Of a stretch of DNA of 7,600 nt, positions 1-6,318 are shown piece after piece. The position numbers and the translations under genes were made by a program. Numbering within the stretch: the first letter of the stretch is position 1; each line of letters begins with the position of its first letter. This DNA is from Enterococcaceae bacterium (lineage in GTDB: Bacteria; Bacillota; Bacilli; Lactobacillales; Catellicoccaceae), in contig JASLFJ010000131.1 of assembly GCA_030150665.1 (NCBI GenBank), positions 1-7,600 of the forward strand, in the 5' to 3' direction. A model generated the notes under the pieces. That model did not search any database. It was not told the origin of the DNA and saw nothing but the letters and a program-made list of their open reading frames with translations.

Positions 1-2
1 CG

Positions 3-2270
3 CCAGAAAAAGGGTTTCGTAAATCAGCAAAAGCGGTGGGAACTATTATGGGAAATTTTCATCCACACGGTGATAGCAGTATTTATGAAGCACTGGTTCG
101 AATGAGTCAGTCTTGGAAATTAAGAGCCCCGCTTATTGAGATGCATGGGAACAATGGAAGTATGGATGGAGATCCTCCTGCTGCCATGCGTTATACAGAA
201 GCACGTTTATCTGAAGTCAGCATGTTACTCCTTCAAGATATTGAACAGGAAACAGTACCGTTTATGTGGAATTTTGATGATACAGCTCAAGAACCAGAAG
301 TGCTTCCAGCAGGGTTTCCTAATTTATTAATTAATGGTGCTACAGGTATTTCTGCAGGATATGCTACTGAAATTCCTCCACATAATTTATCTGAAGTTAT
401 TCAAGCGGTCATTTATTATTTAGATCATCCAGAAGCATCATTAGAGGCACTGATGAAATATATTCCAGGTCCTGATTTTCCAACAGGAGGAATTATTCAA
501 GGAAAACAAGGTTTAATGGATGCATATACTACAGGAAAAGGAAAGATTGTTTTACGTGCAAAAACTGAAGTTGTATCTGGAAAACAAGGTAGATCACAAA
601 TTGTAATTACAGAAATTCCTTATGAGGTCAATAAAGCGCAGCTTGTTAAAAAAATTGATGAATTGCGTTTGACGAAAAAGTTAGATGGACTTCATGATGT
701 TCGAGATGAAAGTGATCGAAATGGATTACAAATTGTTATTGAGTTGAAAAAAGATATTGCTGCAGAAGCTGTACTGATGTATCTTTATAAACATACCGAT
801 TTACAGATTACTTATCATTTTAATATGGTCGCCATTTCTGATCATCATCCGAAACAAGTTGGCCTTAAAGCAATTTTAGATGCTTATATTAAGCACAGAT
901 TAACAGTATTAAAGGCAAGAACCCAATTTGAATTAACAAAAGCACAAAAAAGAGTTCATATTTTATCAGGAATTATTATGGCAATTACGCATTTAGATGA
1001 TGTGATTGACACGATTCGTCACAGTAAAAATAAAGCTCATGCTAAACAAGCATTATGTCAACAATTAGAGTTAACTGAAGAACAAGCAGAAGCGATTGTA
1101 ACATTACCACTATATCGATTAACATCCACGGATATGGATGCTGTCACTAAAGAGTATGAAGCATTGTTACAACAAATAGAAGATTTAGAAGCATTACTAG
1201 CTAGTGATGTGCTATTACGCCAACTGATGAAAAAAGAACTTAAAAAAATTGTAAAACAATACGGGGAAGATCGGTTAACGCAAATTGAATCCGATATTGA
1301 AGCATTAGAAGTTGCTCCAGAATTATTAGTCAGTGAAGAAGATGTTTATGTTGTATGTACGCAACAAGGATATATGAAACGATGCAGTTTAAGGTCAGTT
1401 GCTGCGTCTAAAGGAGAAAGCACAGGCAGAAAAGAAGATGATCCGCTTGTCTTTTTAGAAAAGTTAAGTACATTAACAGGCTTGTTATGGATTACTAATA
1501 AAGGAACAGTGTGCTACCGTTCAGTATTTGAGCTTCCAGAATATCGCTTTAAAGATATTGGGGAGCATATGTCACATATGATTCGGGGAATTTCTAGCAA
1601 TGAATATATTGTGCAAGTGATTCCTGTAACTTCTTTTGATACTGCCGATACATTAATTTGGGTAACTCAAGGAGGATTTGTGAAAAAAACATTGTTATCT
1701 GATCTGACTCCTTGGAGAAGTTATAAAAAGCGCGGAGTAAAAGGCATTCAGTTTAAAGAAGATACAGATCAAGTGATTCAAGTACTTCGTATTAAAGAAG
1801 AGCTAGCAGATCAAATAGAATGCATCTTTTATACACAATCAGGAATGATGTTACGATGTCTTAGTTCAGAGTTTCCTGTTGTTGGCTTAAAAGCTTCTGG
1901 GGTTAAAGGCATTGAGTTAAACGATCAAGATGATGTTGTTGCGTTTCAAACATATCAATCAACAACATCACCGTATCACTTTATCTTTAATCAACAAGGT
2001 AAGTGGATCTATTTTGATCCTTCAAAGATTCCACTTACACACCGTGCTGTTAAAGGGACTTCATTAAAAATAATGGATGATTTACGTTTTGTTTTATTAG
2101 CCCAAGACGAACCGTGTTGGTTTGTATCTTTAATGGATAGTACAGCAGTTACTTTTGAATTAGAATCGTCATTATTAGATCAAATAAAAACTAGTGATCT
2201 TCAAAGCTTATTTGAAAAAGATCAAAACATACAGTGGATTACGTCAATTTGTCCATTTATTCGTGAATAA
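3..2270 (+). CDS. parC: DNA topoisomerase IV subunit A (ParC), 5'-truncated by window edge
   Basis: This is the breakage-reunion subunit of topoisomerase IV, which with ParE decatenates daughter chromosomes. The frame is open from base 3, giving 755 visible residues; about 55 N-terminal residues are off-window. The GTG at 36 lies inside conserved sequence (FRKSAKAVGTIMGN) and is not the true start. Seen directly: the quinolone-determining motif HPHGDSSIYEA (visible residues 20-30); the catalytic Arg-Tyr of AMRYTEA, with Tyr at 192-194; and a C-terminal pinwheel domain with DIGEHMS and TPWRSYKKRGVKG. It is ParC rather than GyrA because it has the EMHGNNGS version of the motif before the active site and no recognisable GyrA box in the C-terminal domain. 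Residues matching the resistance positions Ser80 and Glu84 of Staphylococcus aureus GrlA are wild type (codons 75-77 and 87-89). parE probably lies just upstream, but this is not seen. Confidence 0.95.
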   Translation, partial: PEKGFRKSAKAVGTIMGNFHPHGDSSIYEALVRMSQSWKLRAPLIEMHGNNGSMDGDPPAAMRYTEARLSEVSMLLLQDIEQETVPFMWNFDDTAQEPEVLPAGFPNLLINGATGISAGYATEIPPHNLSEVIQAVIYYLDHPEASLEALMKYIPGPDFPTGGIIQGKQGLMDAYTTGKGKIVLRAKTEVVSGKQGRSQIVITEIPYEVNKAQLVKKIDELRLTKKLDGLHDVRDESDRNGLQIVIELKKDIAAEAVLMYLYKHTDLQITYHFNMVAISDHHPKQVGLKAILDAYIKHRLTVLKARTQFELTKAQKRVHILSGIIMAITHLDDVIDTIRHSKNKAHAKQALCQQLELTEEQAEAIVTLPLYRLTSTDMDAVTKEYEALLQQIEDLEALLASDVLLRQLMKKELKKIVKQYGEDRLTQIESDIEALEVAPELLVSEEDVYVVCTQQGYMKRCSLRSVAASKGESTGRKEDDPLVFLEKLSTLTGLLWITNKGTVCYRSVFELPEYRFKDIGEHMSHMIRGISSNEYIVQVIPVTSFDTADTLIWVTQGGFVKKTLLSDLTPWRSYKKRGVKGIQFKEDTDQVIQVLRIKEELADQIECIFYTQSGMMLRCLSSEFPVVGLKASGVKGIELNDQDDVVAFQTYQSTTSPYHFIFNQQGKWIYFDPSKIPLTHRAVKGTSLKIMDDLRFVLLAQDEPCWFVSLMDSTAVTFELESSLLDQIKTSDLQSLFEKDQNIQWITSICPFIRE

Positions 2271-2295
2271 AAGTAGCTTTTAGCTACTTTTTTTT
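2269..2295 (+). terminator. Rho-independent terminator of parC
   Basis: A perfect 10-bp stem (AAAAGTAGCT at 2269-2278 pairing with AGCTACTTTT at 2282-2291) has a 3-base loop and is followed by a T run to 2295. The 5' arm begins inside the parC TAA stop. It should end the parC transcript and separate it from nrdR. Confidence 0.85.
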
Positions 2296-2303
2296 CATCT
2301 TGA

Positions 2304-2312
2304 TGTTATAAT
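2304..2312 (+). promoter_or_regulatory. Extended -10 promoter for the nrdR-dnaB-dnaI cluster
   Basis: TGTTATAAT is a perfect extended -10 element (TGnTATAAT), 40 bases before the nrdR start. The matching -35 position falls in the 3' arm and T run of the parC terminator (around 2284-2289, CTACTT) and is a poor match, so the TG extension probably compensates. No NrdR-box-like sequence (ACAC-AT-rich) was noticed nearby, so autoregulation is not evident. This is inferred from consensus match only. Confidence 0.65.
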
Positions 2313-2338
2313 AATAAATAATATGATCAGTTAGTAGT

Positions 2339-2348
2339 AAAGGAGGAG
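2339..2348 (+). promoter_or_regulatory. Strong ribosome binding site of nrdR
   Basis: AAAGGAGGAG ends 3 bases before the ATG at 2352, with the GGAGG core 5 bases away. It supports that start, which is also where the conserved N-terminal zinc ribbon begins. Confidence 0.8.
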
Positions 2349-2351
2349 CTT

Positions 2352-2813
2352 ATGTATTGTCCAAAATGTGATTATGATGGCTCACGCGTTATTGATAGTC
2401 GTCCAGCAGAAGATGGTAAAGCCATTCGTAGAAGAAGAGCGTGTGATGCATGTGGATATCGATTTACAACATTTGAACGTGTGGAAGTCGTACCTTTACT
2501 TGTGATTAAAAAAAACGGCGAACGCGAAGCATTTCAACGAGAAAAGATATTAAGAGGTATTGTGCGTTCTGCTGAAAAACGTCCTATTTCACATGATCAA
2601 ATGGATCGTTTAGTAAGTAGAGTAGAACAACAAATTAGACAAGCTAGTGAGCATGAGATACCTAGTGAACAAATTGGAGAGTATGTCATGGAGCAATTAA
2701 TGGAGTTAGATGAGATTGCTTATATTCGTTTTGCAAGTGTTTATCGTCAGTTTCAAGATAAACAAGTGTTTTTAAAAGAATTACAAGAAATTATGGAGCG
2801 CGATCAGTCGTGA
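2352..2813 (+). CDS. nrdR: Transcriptional repressor NrdR
   Basis: NrdR is a cytoplasmic nucleotide-sensing repressor of ribonucleotide reductase genes that binds NrdR boxes when loaded with ATP/dATP. The 153-residue length is typical. The N-terminal zinc ribbon has all four cysteines (C3, C6, C31, C34), the only cysteines in the protein, and the family motif DSRPAEDGKAIRRRR precedes C31. An ATP-cone domain follows from about residue 49 (VIKKNGEREAFQREKI) to about 139. The start has a strong Shine-Dalgarno. The stop overlaps the dnaB GTG by 4 bases, so the two genes are likely translationally coupled; a nrdR-dnaB-dnaI order is familiar in Bacillota. Its target nrd genes are not in the window. 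Confidence 0.97.
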   Translation: MYCPKCDYDGSRVIDSRPAEDGKAIRRRRACDACGYRFTTFERVEVVPLLVIKKNGEREAFQREKILRGIVRSAEKRPISHDQMDRLVSRVEQQIRQASEHEIPSEQIGEYVMEQLMELDEIAYIRFASVYRQFQDKQVFLKELQEIMERDQS

Positions 2814-4195
2814 ATGAGTATGTAACAGAAAAACATCAACAAACAGTGCACCACGAACAAAAAGATATGATAAAAGAGTTATTAACAGCTAAAGATTTAT
2901 TTCATGTAAGATCTATTGATCCCTTAGCTCGTGAACGAGATAGATTAATTACTGCTTTATATCAACCGATTATTGGTTATAAAGCAACGGCAATTTATCA
3001 AGAATTATTGTTAATCTCAGAACTTTCTTCTGATTATGAGTATGTATCACATCTAGAGTTGTTAGATCGTTTATCACTGGATATTGAGGAGTTTTATCAG
3101 GCACGTATCAAATTAGAAGGTATTGGTTTATTAAAAACTTGGGGAAAACAAGAGCAAAATACAATGATTTATATTTATGAATTACTGCCTGCTATTTCTA
3201 GTTTTAAGTTTTTTGAAGATGATATTTTAAAAACAATGTTACTAGAATCTGTTGGGAAAGAACATTTTATGCGTTTATATCAGCAGTTTTATCATTCTTC
3301 AGTACCGATGGAAGGATTTTCTGATATGACGCATTCGTTTGTCCAAAGCTTTTCTTTTCAAAAACCGATTACCGAAACAGATAAGATTGCTCCTTCTTTA
3401 ACAACAGAAATGACGGCACCTAAAATAGATCTTAAGCAATTAGATCAGTGGGATTGGAATTTTTTCAAGGATTTAATGACACAGTCTTATATAGCCGATC
3501 AATTATTTACAGAAGATGTATTACAGCTTATTGGTTTATATCACCATATGTATGGTTTTTCTGAATTAGAATTATATCAATTTATTGAACAGGCTTATGA
3601 TTATACGACTCAGACGATTAATTTAAAGCGGTTTAAAAAATTAGTGTATCAAACATATCATCAACAACAAGAACAACCTATATCAGTGATTGCAGAATCA
3701 GCACAAGACCATCAACATCCATCGAAGGAATCTTTACCATTGGAGCAGCGTGTAAATACACTTAAAGAAAAATATCAAGATTCTATTGTCCAACTTATTA
3801 TTAGTGCAGAGCAATATACACCTGCTCAATTTATTTATGCGATTAAATCTCAACAAAATAAATATGTAACACAACAAGAGCTTTGGTTGATTGAATCAAT
3901 GGTAAAACATAGTAAACTGCCAAATTCAGTGATTAATATTTTAATTCACTATATGTTAGTTGTTAAAGATGCTCCTTTGCTGGAAGATAAATATGTTCAT
4001 AAAATTGCGAATCGTTGGGCACAACAGTCCATAACCACACCAGAAGCTGCTGTTGATATGATTGATCAATTAGTGCAAGATGCAAATAAAGGAAGCAATA
4101 CTTTCAATCGTTATTATAACTCTCAGCCTACAGCTCAAGGTATTGTTCCAGATTGGTTAAAAGAAGATTTATCAGAATCTAAATCATCATTGTAA
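2810..4195 (+). CDS. dnaB: Replication initiation and membrane attachment protein DnaB (Gram-positive type)
   Basis: This is the primosome protein of Bacillota that works with DnaD and DnaI to load the replicative helicase (DnaC in Bacillus) at oriC and restart sites. It is not the Escherichia coli DnaB helicase. The 461 residues are close to the B. subtilis length. The N-terminal winged-helix region carries the family signature LYQPIIG (residues 50-56). A Q-rich linker lies near 285-310. The C-terminal DnaD-like domain (about 315-435) has the YxxxIxxxW motif as Y395-I399-W403, and the tail has PDWL (447-450). The start is GTG at 2810, forming GTGA with the nrdR stop. Its Shine-Dalgarno (GGAG 2795-2798) is weak and 11 bases away, so coupling is probable. 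An internal ATG (codon 20, 2867) is possible but has no visible ribosome site. The ATG at 2814 is out of frame and closes at once. Confidence 0.93.
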   Translation: MNEYVTEKHQQTVHHEQKDMIKELLTAKDLFHVRSIDPLARERDRLITALYQPIIGYKATAIYQELLLISELSSDYEYVSHLELLDRLSLDIEEFYQARIKLEGIGLLKTWGKQEQNTMIYIYELLPAISSFKFFEDDILKTMLLESVGKEHFMRLYQQFYHSSVPMEGFSDMTHSFVQSFSFQKPITETDKIAPSLTTEMTAPKIDLKQLDQWDWNFFKDLMTQSYIADQLFTEDVLQLIGLYHHMYGFSELELYQFIEQAYDYTTQTINLKRFKKLVYQTYHQQQEQPISVIAESAQDHQHPSKESLPLEQRVNTLKEKYQDSIVQLIISAEQYTPAQFIYAIKSQQNKYVTQQELWLIESMVKHSKLPNSVINILIHYMLVVKDAPLLEDKYVHKIANRWAQQSITTPEAAVDMIDQLVQDANKGSNTFNRYYNSQPTAQGIVPDWLKEDLSESKSSL

Positions 4196-4197
4196 TT

Positions 4198-4206
4198 AAG
4201 GAGGTG
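4198..4206 (+). promoter_or_regulatory. Near-perfect ribosome binding site of dnaI
   Basis: AAGGAGGTG is almost fully complementary to the 16S rRNA 3' end and lies 5 bases before the ATG at 4212, inside the 16-base gap after dnaB. It suggests strong independent translation of dnaI, in contrast to the weak site of dnaB. Confidence 0.8.
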
Positions 4207-4211
4207 GAGTA

Positions 4212-5156
4212 ATGCAGACATTAAATCAAATGCTTCAAAATAAGACGTTAAACTCAAAAAAACATGAAGAGATGATTTTATCAGATGAAAAGCGGTTAGC
4301 TAAAATTAAACAAGATCCCGATATTCAGGCCTTTTTACAAGAACATCAATTAGAAGATCATTCAGAATTATTGTTAAAATATTATTTAGTATTTTATGAA
4401 TTTTTAAAAGATAAAGAATACTATAACAAGCACCACAAAGAGCGGTTTAGTGGATATCGACCTCAATTAATCTATTATTCAAATATTATTGAGTTAATTT
4501 ATACACCCACAAAAGAGCAACAAAAAAAATTACAAAAGAAAAGTATTGATGATCGAATGCAGTTTGTGGATGTACCCGAATCATTAAAAAAAGCTCGGCT
4601 AGATCAGGTGTATCAGGATAATGAATATAAACAAAAAGCATTTTATGCAGTAAAGCGATTTATTGAGCACTATAGTACGGCTCCAGAAGATGTTAGGCAT
4701 GGCTTATATATCTCAGGACCTTTTGGGGTAGGTAAAACATATCTTATGGCCGCAATGAGTTATGAATTAGCTAAACACGGTGTCCGTACGTCATTTGTGA
4801 ATATGCCTATTTTTATTGCCAAGTTAAAACAAAGCATTGGTGTGGATAAACATTTCTTTAATGATATGATGACCGAATTATCTCAAACTCCAGTACTTAT
4901 TTTAGATGATATTGGTGCTGATGCGGTCAGTTCTTGGATCAGAGATGATATTTTAGCTGTGATTTTGCAGTACCGAATGCAAGAGCAATTGCCAACATTT
5001 TTTACATCTAATTTAAATATGCAGGAATTAGAGCAACATTTAAGTATGACAGAACGGGGTAAAGTGGATATTTTAAAGGCAAAACGTATTATGGAGCGGA
5101 TTCGTTCAGTTTCTTATGAGTTATTTATGACAGGAGATAATTTAAGACATAAGTAG
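4212..5156 (+). CDS. dnaI: Primosomal helicase loader DnaI
   Basis: DnaI is an AAA+ ATPase that delivers the replicative helicase ring onto single-stranded DNA with DnaB and DnaD. The 314 residues match B. subtilis DnaI (about 311). The C-terminal ATPase domain is complete: Walker A GPFGVGKT (169-176), Walker B LILDDIG (229-235), sensor-1 TSN (265-267), and the basic KAKRIMERI stretch with R292 and R296, a likely arginine-finger region. The N-terminal helicase-binding domain is recognisable (DPDIQAFL near 35-42, GYRPQL at 81-86). It lacks the zinc ligands known in B. subtilis: there is no cysteine anywhere, and GYHP is replaced by GYRP (R83). The frame is intact and the Shine-Dalgarno strong, so this is a divergent functional gene rather than a broken one. 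It sits 16 bases after dnaB, in the same unit. Confidence 0.95.
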   Translation: MQTLNQMLQNKTLNSKKHEEMILSDEKRLAKIKQDPDIQAFLQEHQLEDHSELLLKYYLVFYEFLKDKEYYNKHHKERFSGYRPQLIYYSNIIELIYTPTKEQQKKLQKKSIDDRMQFVDVPESLKKARLDQVYQDNEYKQKAFYAVKRFIEHYSTAPEDVRHGLYISGPFGVGKTYLMAAMSYELAKHGVRTSFVNMPIFIAKLKQSIGVDKHFFNDMMTELSQTPVLILDDIGADAVSSWIRDDILAVILQYRMQEQLPTFFTSNLNMQELEQHLSMTERGKVDILKAKRIMERIRSVSYELFMTGDNLRHK

Positions 5157-5175
5157 GAACTAAGGAGGAATAATT

Positions 5176-5640
5176 ATGATTCGAGTTTTATTTGTATGTT
5201 TAGGTAATATTTGTCGCTCACCTATGGCTGAGGCAGTATTTAAAGATCAAATCGTTAAAAGAGGCATTGAAGATCAATTTTATGTAGATTCTGCAGCAAC
5301 AAGTGCTTATGAAGTGGGTAATCCTCCTCATTCAGGAACACTCAATCAATTAAAAATCCATAATATTGATGCAGGATCTATGAGGTCAAGACAAGTGACG
5401 AAAAAAGATGTTGAACAATTTGATTATATTTTGGCTATGGATCAAAACAATAGGGCTGATTTATTAGCAATTGCACCTTCTGGTACAGAAGATAAGATTC
5501 ATTTGTTTTTATCGGTTTTACCTGATAGTCAAGATAAAGGCGTTCCAGATCCTTATTATACAGGAGATTTTGATGAAACTTATAAGCTGATTAGTCAAGG
5601 AATCGATGCATGGATTGATAAGATGTTAGAACAACGTTAA
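5176..5640 (+). CDS. ptpA: Low-molecular-weight protein tyrosine phosphatase (PtpA/YfkJ type)
   Basis: This is a cytoplasmic phosphatase that hydrolyses phosphotyrosine on proteins through a cysteinyl-phosphate intermediate. The 154 residues are the normal family length. The N-terminal P-loop VCLGNICRSPMAEA contains the CX5R motif with nucleophile C8 and R14; C13 is the second P-loop cysteine, and these are the only two cysteines. The general acid is D125 in VPDPYY. Residue 12 is Ile, as in tyrosine phosphatases such as PtpA; the arginine phosphatase YwlE has Thr there, so tyrosine specificity is inferred. TAAGGAGG at 5161-5168 sits 7 bases before the ATG. The gap to dnaI is only 19 bases with no terminator, so cotranscription is likely. 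Its substrates are unknown, and no tyrosine kinase or capsule gene is in the window. Confidence 0.92.
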   Translation: MIRVLFVCLGNICRSPMAEAVFKDQIVKRGIEDQFYVDSAATSAYEVGNPPHSGTLNQLKIHNIDAGSMRSRQVTKKDVEQFDYILAMDQNNRADLLAIAPSGTEDKIHLFLSVLPDSQDKGVPDPYYTGDFDETYKLISQGIDAWIDKMLEQR

Positions 5641-5649
5641 GCATATTTT

Positions 5650-5678
5650 TTGCAAAAATGGATAAGATTCGTTATAGT
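5650..5678 (+). promoter_or_regulatory. Probable SigA-type promoter of dps
   Basis: TTGCAA (-35, 5650-5655) and TATAGT (-10, 5673-5678) are separated by exactly 17 bases, upstream of the dps start at 5709. A second candidate -10, TATACT, overlaps at 5678-5683. TTATAG occurs twice (5672-5677 and 5683-5688), 11 bases apart and overlapping the -10, which could be an operator or chance in A/T-rich DNA. No terminator precedes it, so some dps transcript may also come from read-through of the phosphatase gene. Confidence 0.65.
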
Positions 5679-5694
5679 ATACTTATAGACAGTT

Positions 5695-5699
5695 AGGAG
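5695..5699 (+). promoter_or_regulatory. Ribosome binding site deciding the dps start
   Basis: AGGAG directly abuts an ATG at 5700, leaving no spacer. The next in-frame ATG at 5709 has a normal 9-base spacing and is the likely start. Confidence 0.75.
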
Positions 5700-5708
5700 A
5701 TGATCAAT

Positions 5709-6200
5709 ATGCGTTATGAAGGAACAAAAAAAATATTAAATCAATTAGTTGCTGATTTAAGTCAATTTGCAGTAGTGATTCATCAAACACATTGGTATAT
5801 GCGTGGTGAAGGGTTCTTAACATTACATCCTGAAATGGATGATTTTATGGATCAAATTAATGATCAATTAGATGTGATCGCTGAGCGTCTAATTACCTTA
5901 GATGGTGCGCCTTATTCTACATTAAAAGAATTTGCGGAACATACACGTATTCCAGATGAAGTAGGACGCTTTGACCGTACGATGAATGAGCGTTTAGCTA
6001 CTCTTGTTTCAGGATATCGCTATTTACAAGCTCTTTATGAAAAAGGTATTGAAGTTTCTGGAAAAGAAGGCGAAGATGTAACACAAGATATCTTTATTGC
6101 ACATAAAGGTGAATTAGAAAAAGTCATTTGGATGCTTCAAGCTCGAATTGGAGAAGCACCTAAAGTTACAGAAATTTTAGTTGATATTGACGATATTTAA
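5709..6200 (+). CDS. dps: Dps family ferritin-like DNA-protection / iron storage protein
   Basis: Dps proteins form 12-subunit cages that oxidise Fe(II), usually with H2O2, and store the iron, protecting DNA from Fenton damage; some members also bind DNA. The product has 163 residues from the ATG at 5709, typical for the family; using the ATG at 5700 would add three residues but leaves no ribosome-site spacing. The intersubunit ferroxidase ligands all appear in the standard spacing: H28 (IHQTHWYMRG), H40, D44, D55 and E59 (DVIAERL). There is no cysteine and no lysine-rich N-terminal tail of the E. coli kind, so DNA binding is doubtful. In streptococci a similar protein is called Dpr. It has its own promoter and ends at a strong terminator. 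PerR-type control would be expected from relatives, but no clear PerR box is seen. Confidence 0.93.
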   Translation: MRYEGTKKILNQLVADLSQFAVVIHQTHWYMRGEGFLTLHPEMDDFMDQINDQLDVIAERLITLDGAPYSTLKEFAEHTRIPDEVGRFDRTMNERLATLVSGYRYLQALYEKGIEVSGKEGEDVTQDIFIAHKGELEKVIWMLQARIGEAPKVTEILVDIDDI

Positions 6201-6219
6201 TATATACTAACATATAATT

Positions 6220-6256
6220 AAAATACATTAGGGTTTTGTTCCTAATGTATTTTTTT
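6220..6256 (+). terminator. Rho-independent terminator of dps
   Basis: A perfect 13-bp stem (6220-6232 with 6241-6253; core ATACATTAGG / CCTAATGTAT), 8-base loop and T run 6250-6256 lie 20 bases after the dps stop. The U tract is good only in the + direction. Confidence 0.9.
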
Positions 6257-6268
6257 GATATTTATATT

Positions 6269-6318
6269 ATAAAAAGGCTGGTAACTGTTAATTACTTTCA
6301 AGTTACCAGCCTTTTTAT
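6269..6318. terminator. Bidirectional terminator between dps and rqcH
   Basis: A perfect 18-bp stem (6269-6286 with 6301-6318; core AAAAAGGCTGGTAACT / AGTTACCAGCCTTTTT) encloses a 14-base loop. Each strand reads GGCTGG...CCAGCC followed by five Ts, so it can stop transcription both ways. It abuts the rqcH stop codon (6319-6321) and is the natural - strand terminator of rqcH, and a backup for dps. Confidence 0.9.

Noticed and set aside
36..38. GTG as the start of the first gene
   Set aside because: The frame stays open to base 3 and encodes conserved ParC sequence (FRKSAKA) upstream, so the gene simply continues beyond the window edge.
136..330. 64-codon open frame starting ATG inside parC
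   Set aside because: It lies wholly inside the strongly conserved ParC active-site region in another frame, has no ribosome site and resembles no known protein.
5646..5658. TTTTTTGCAAAAA palindrome after the phosphatase gene as a terminator
   Set aside because: It is a loop-less A/T palindrome with no following T run, and it overlaps the better-supported dps -35 box.
5672..5688. Classical PerR box at the dps promoter
   Set aside because: Half-sites match only partly and need a 3-base rather than 1-base centre; kept only as a low-level finding.
5700..5702. ATG as the dps start
   Set aside because: It directly follows the AGGAG ribosome site with no spacing; ATG 5709 has correct spacing and gives a typical Dps N-terminus.
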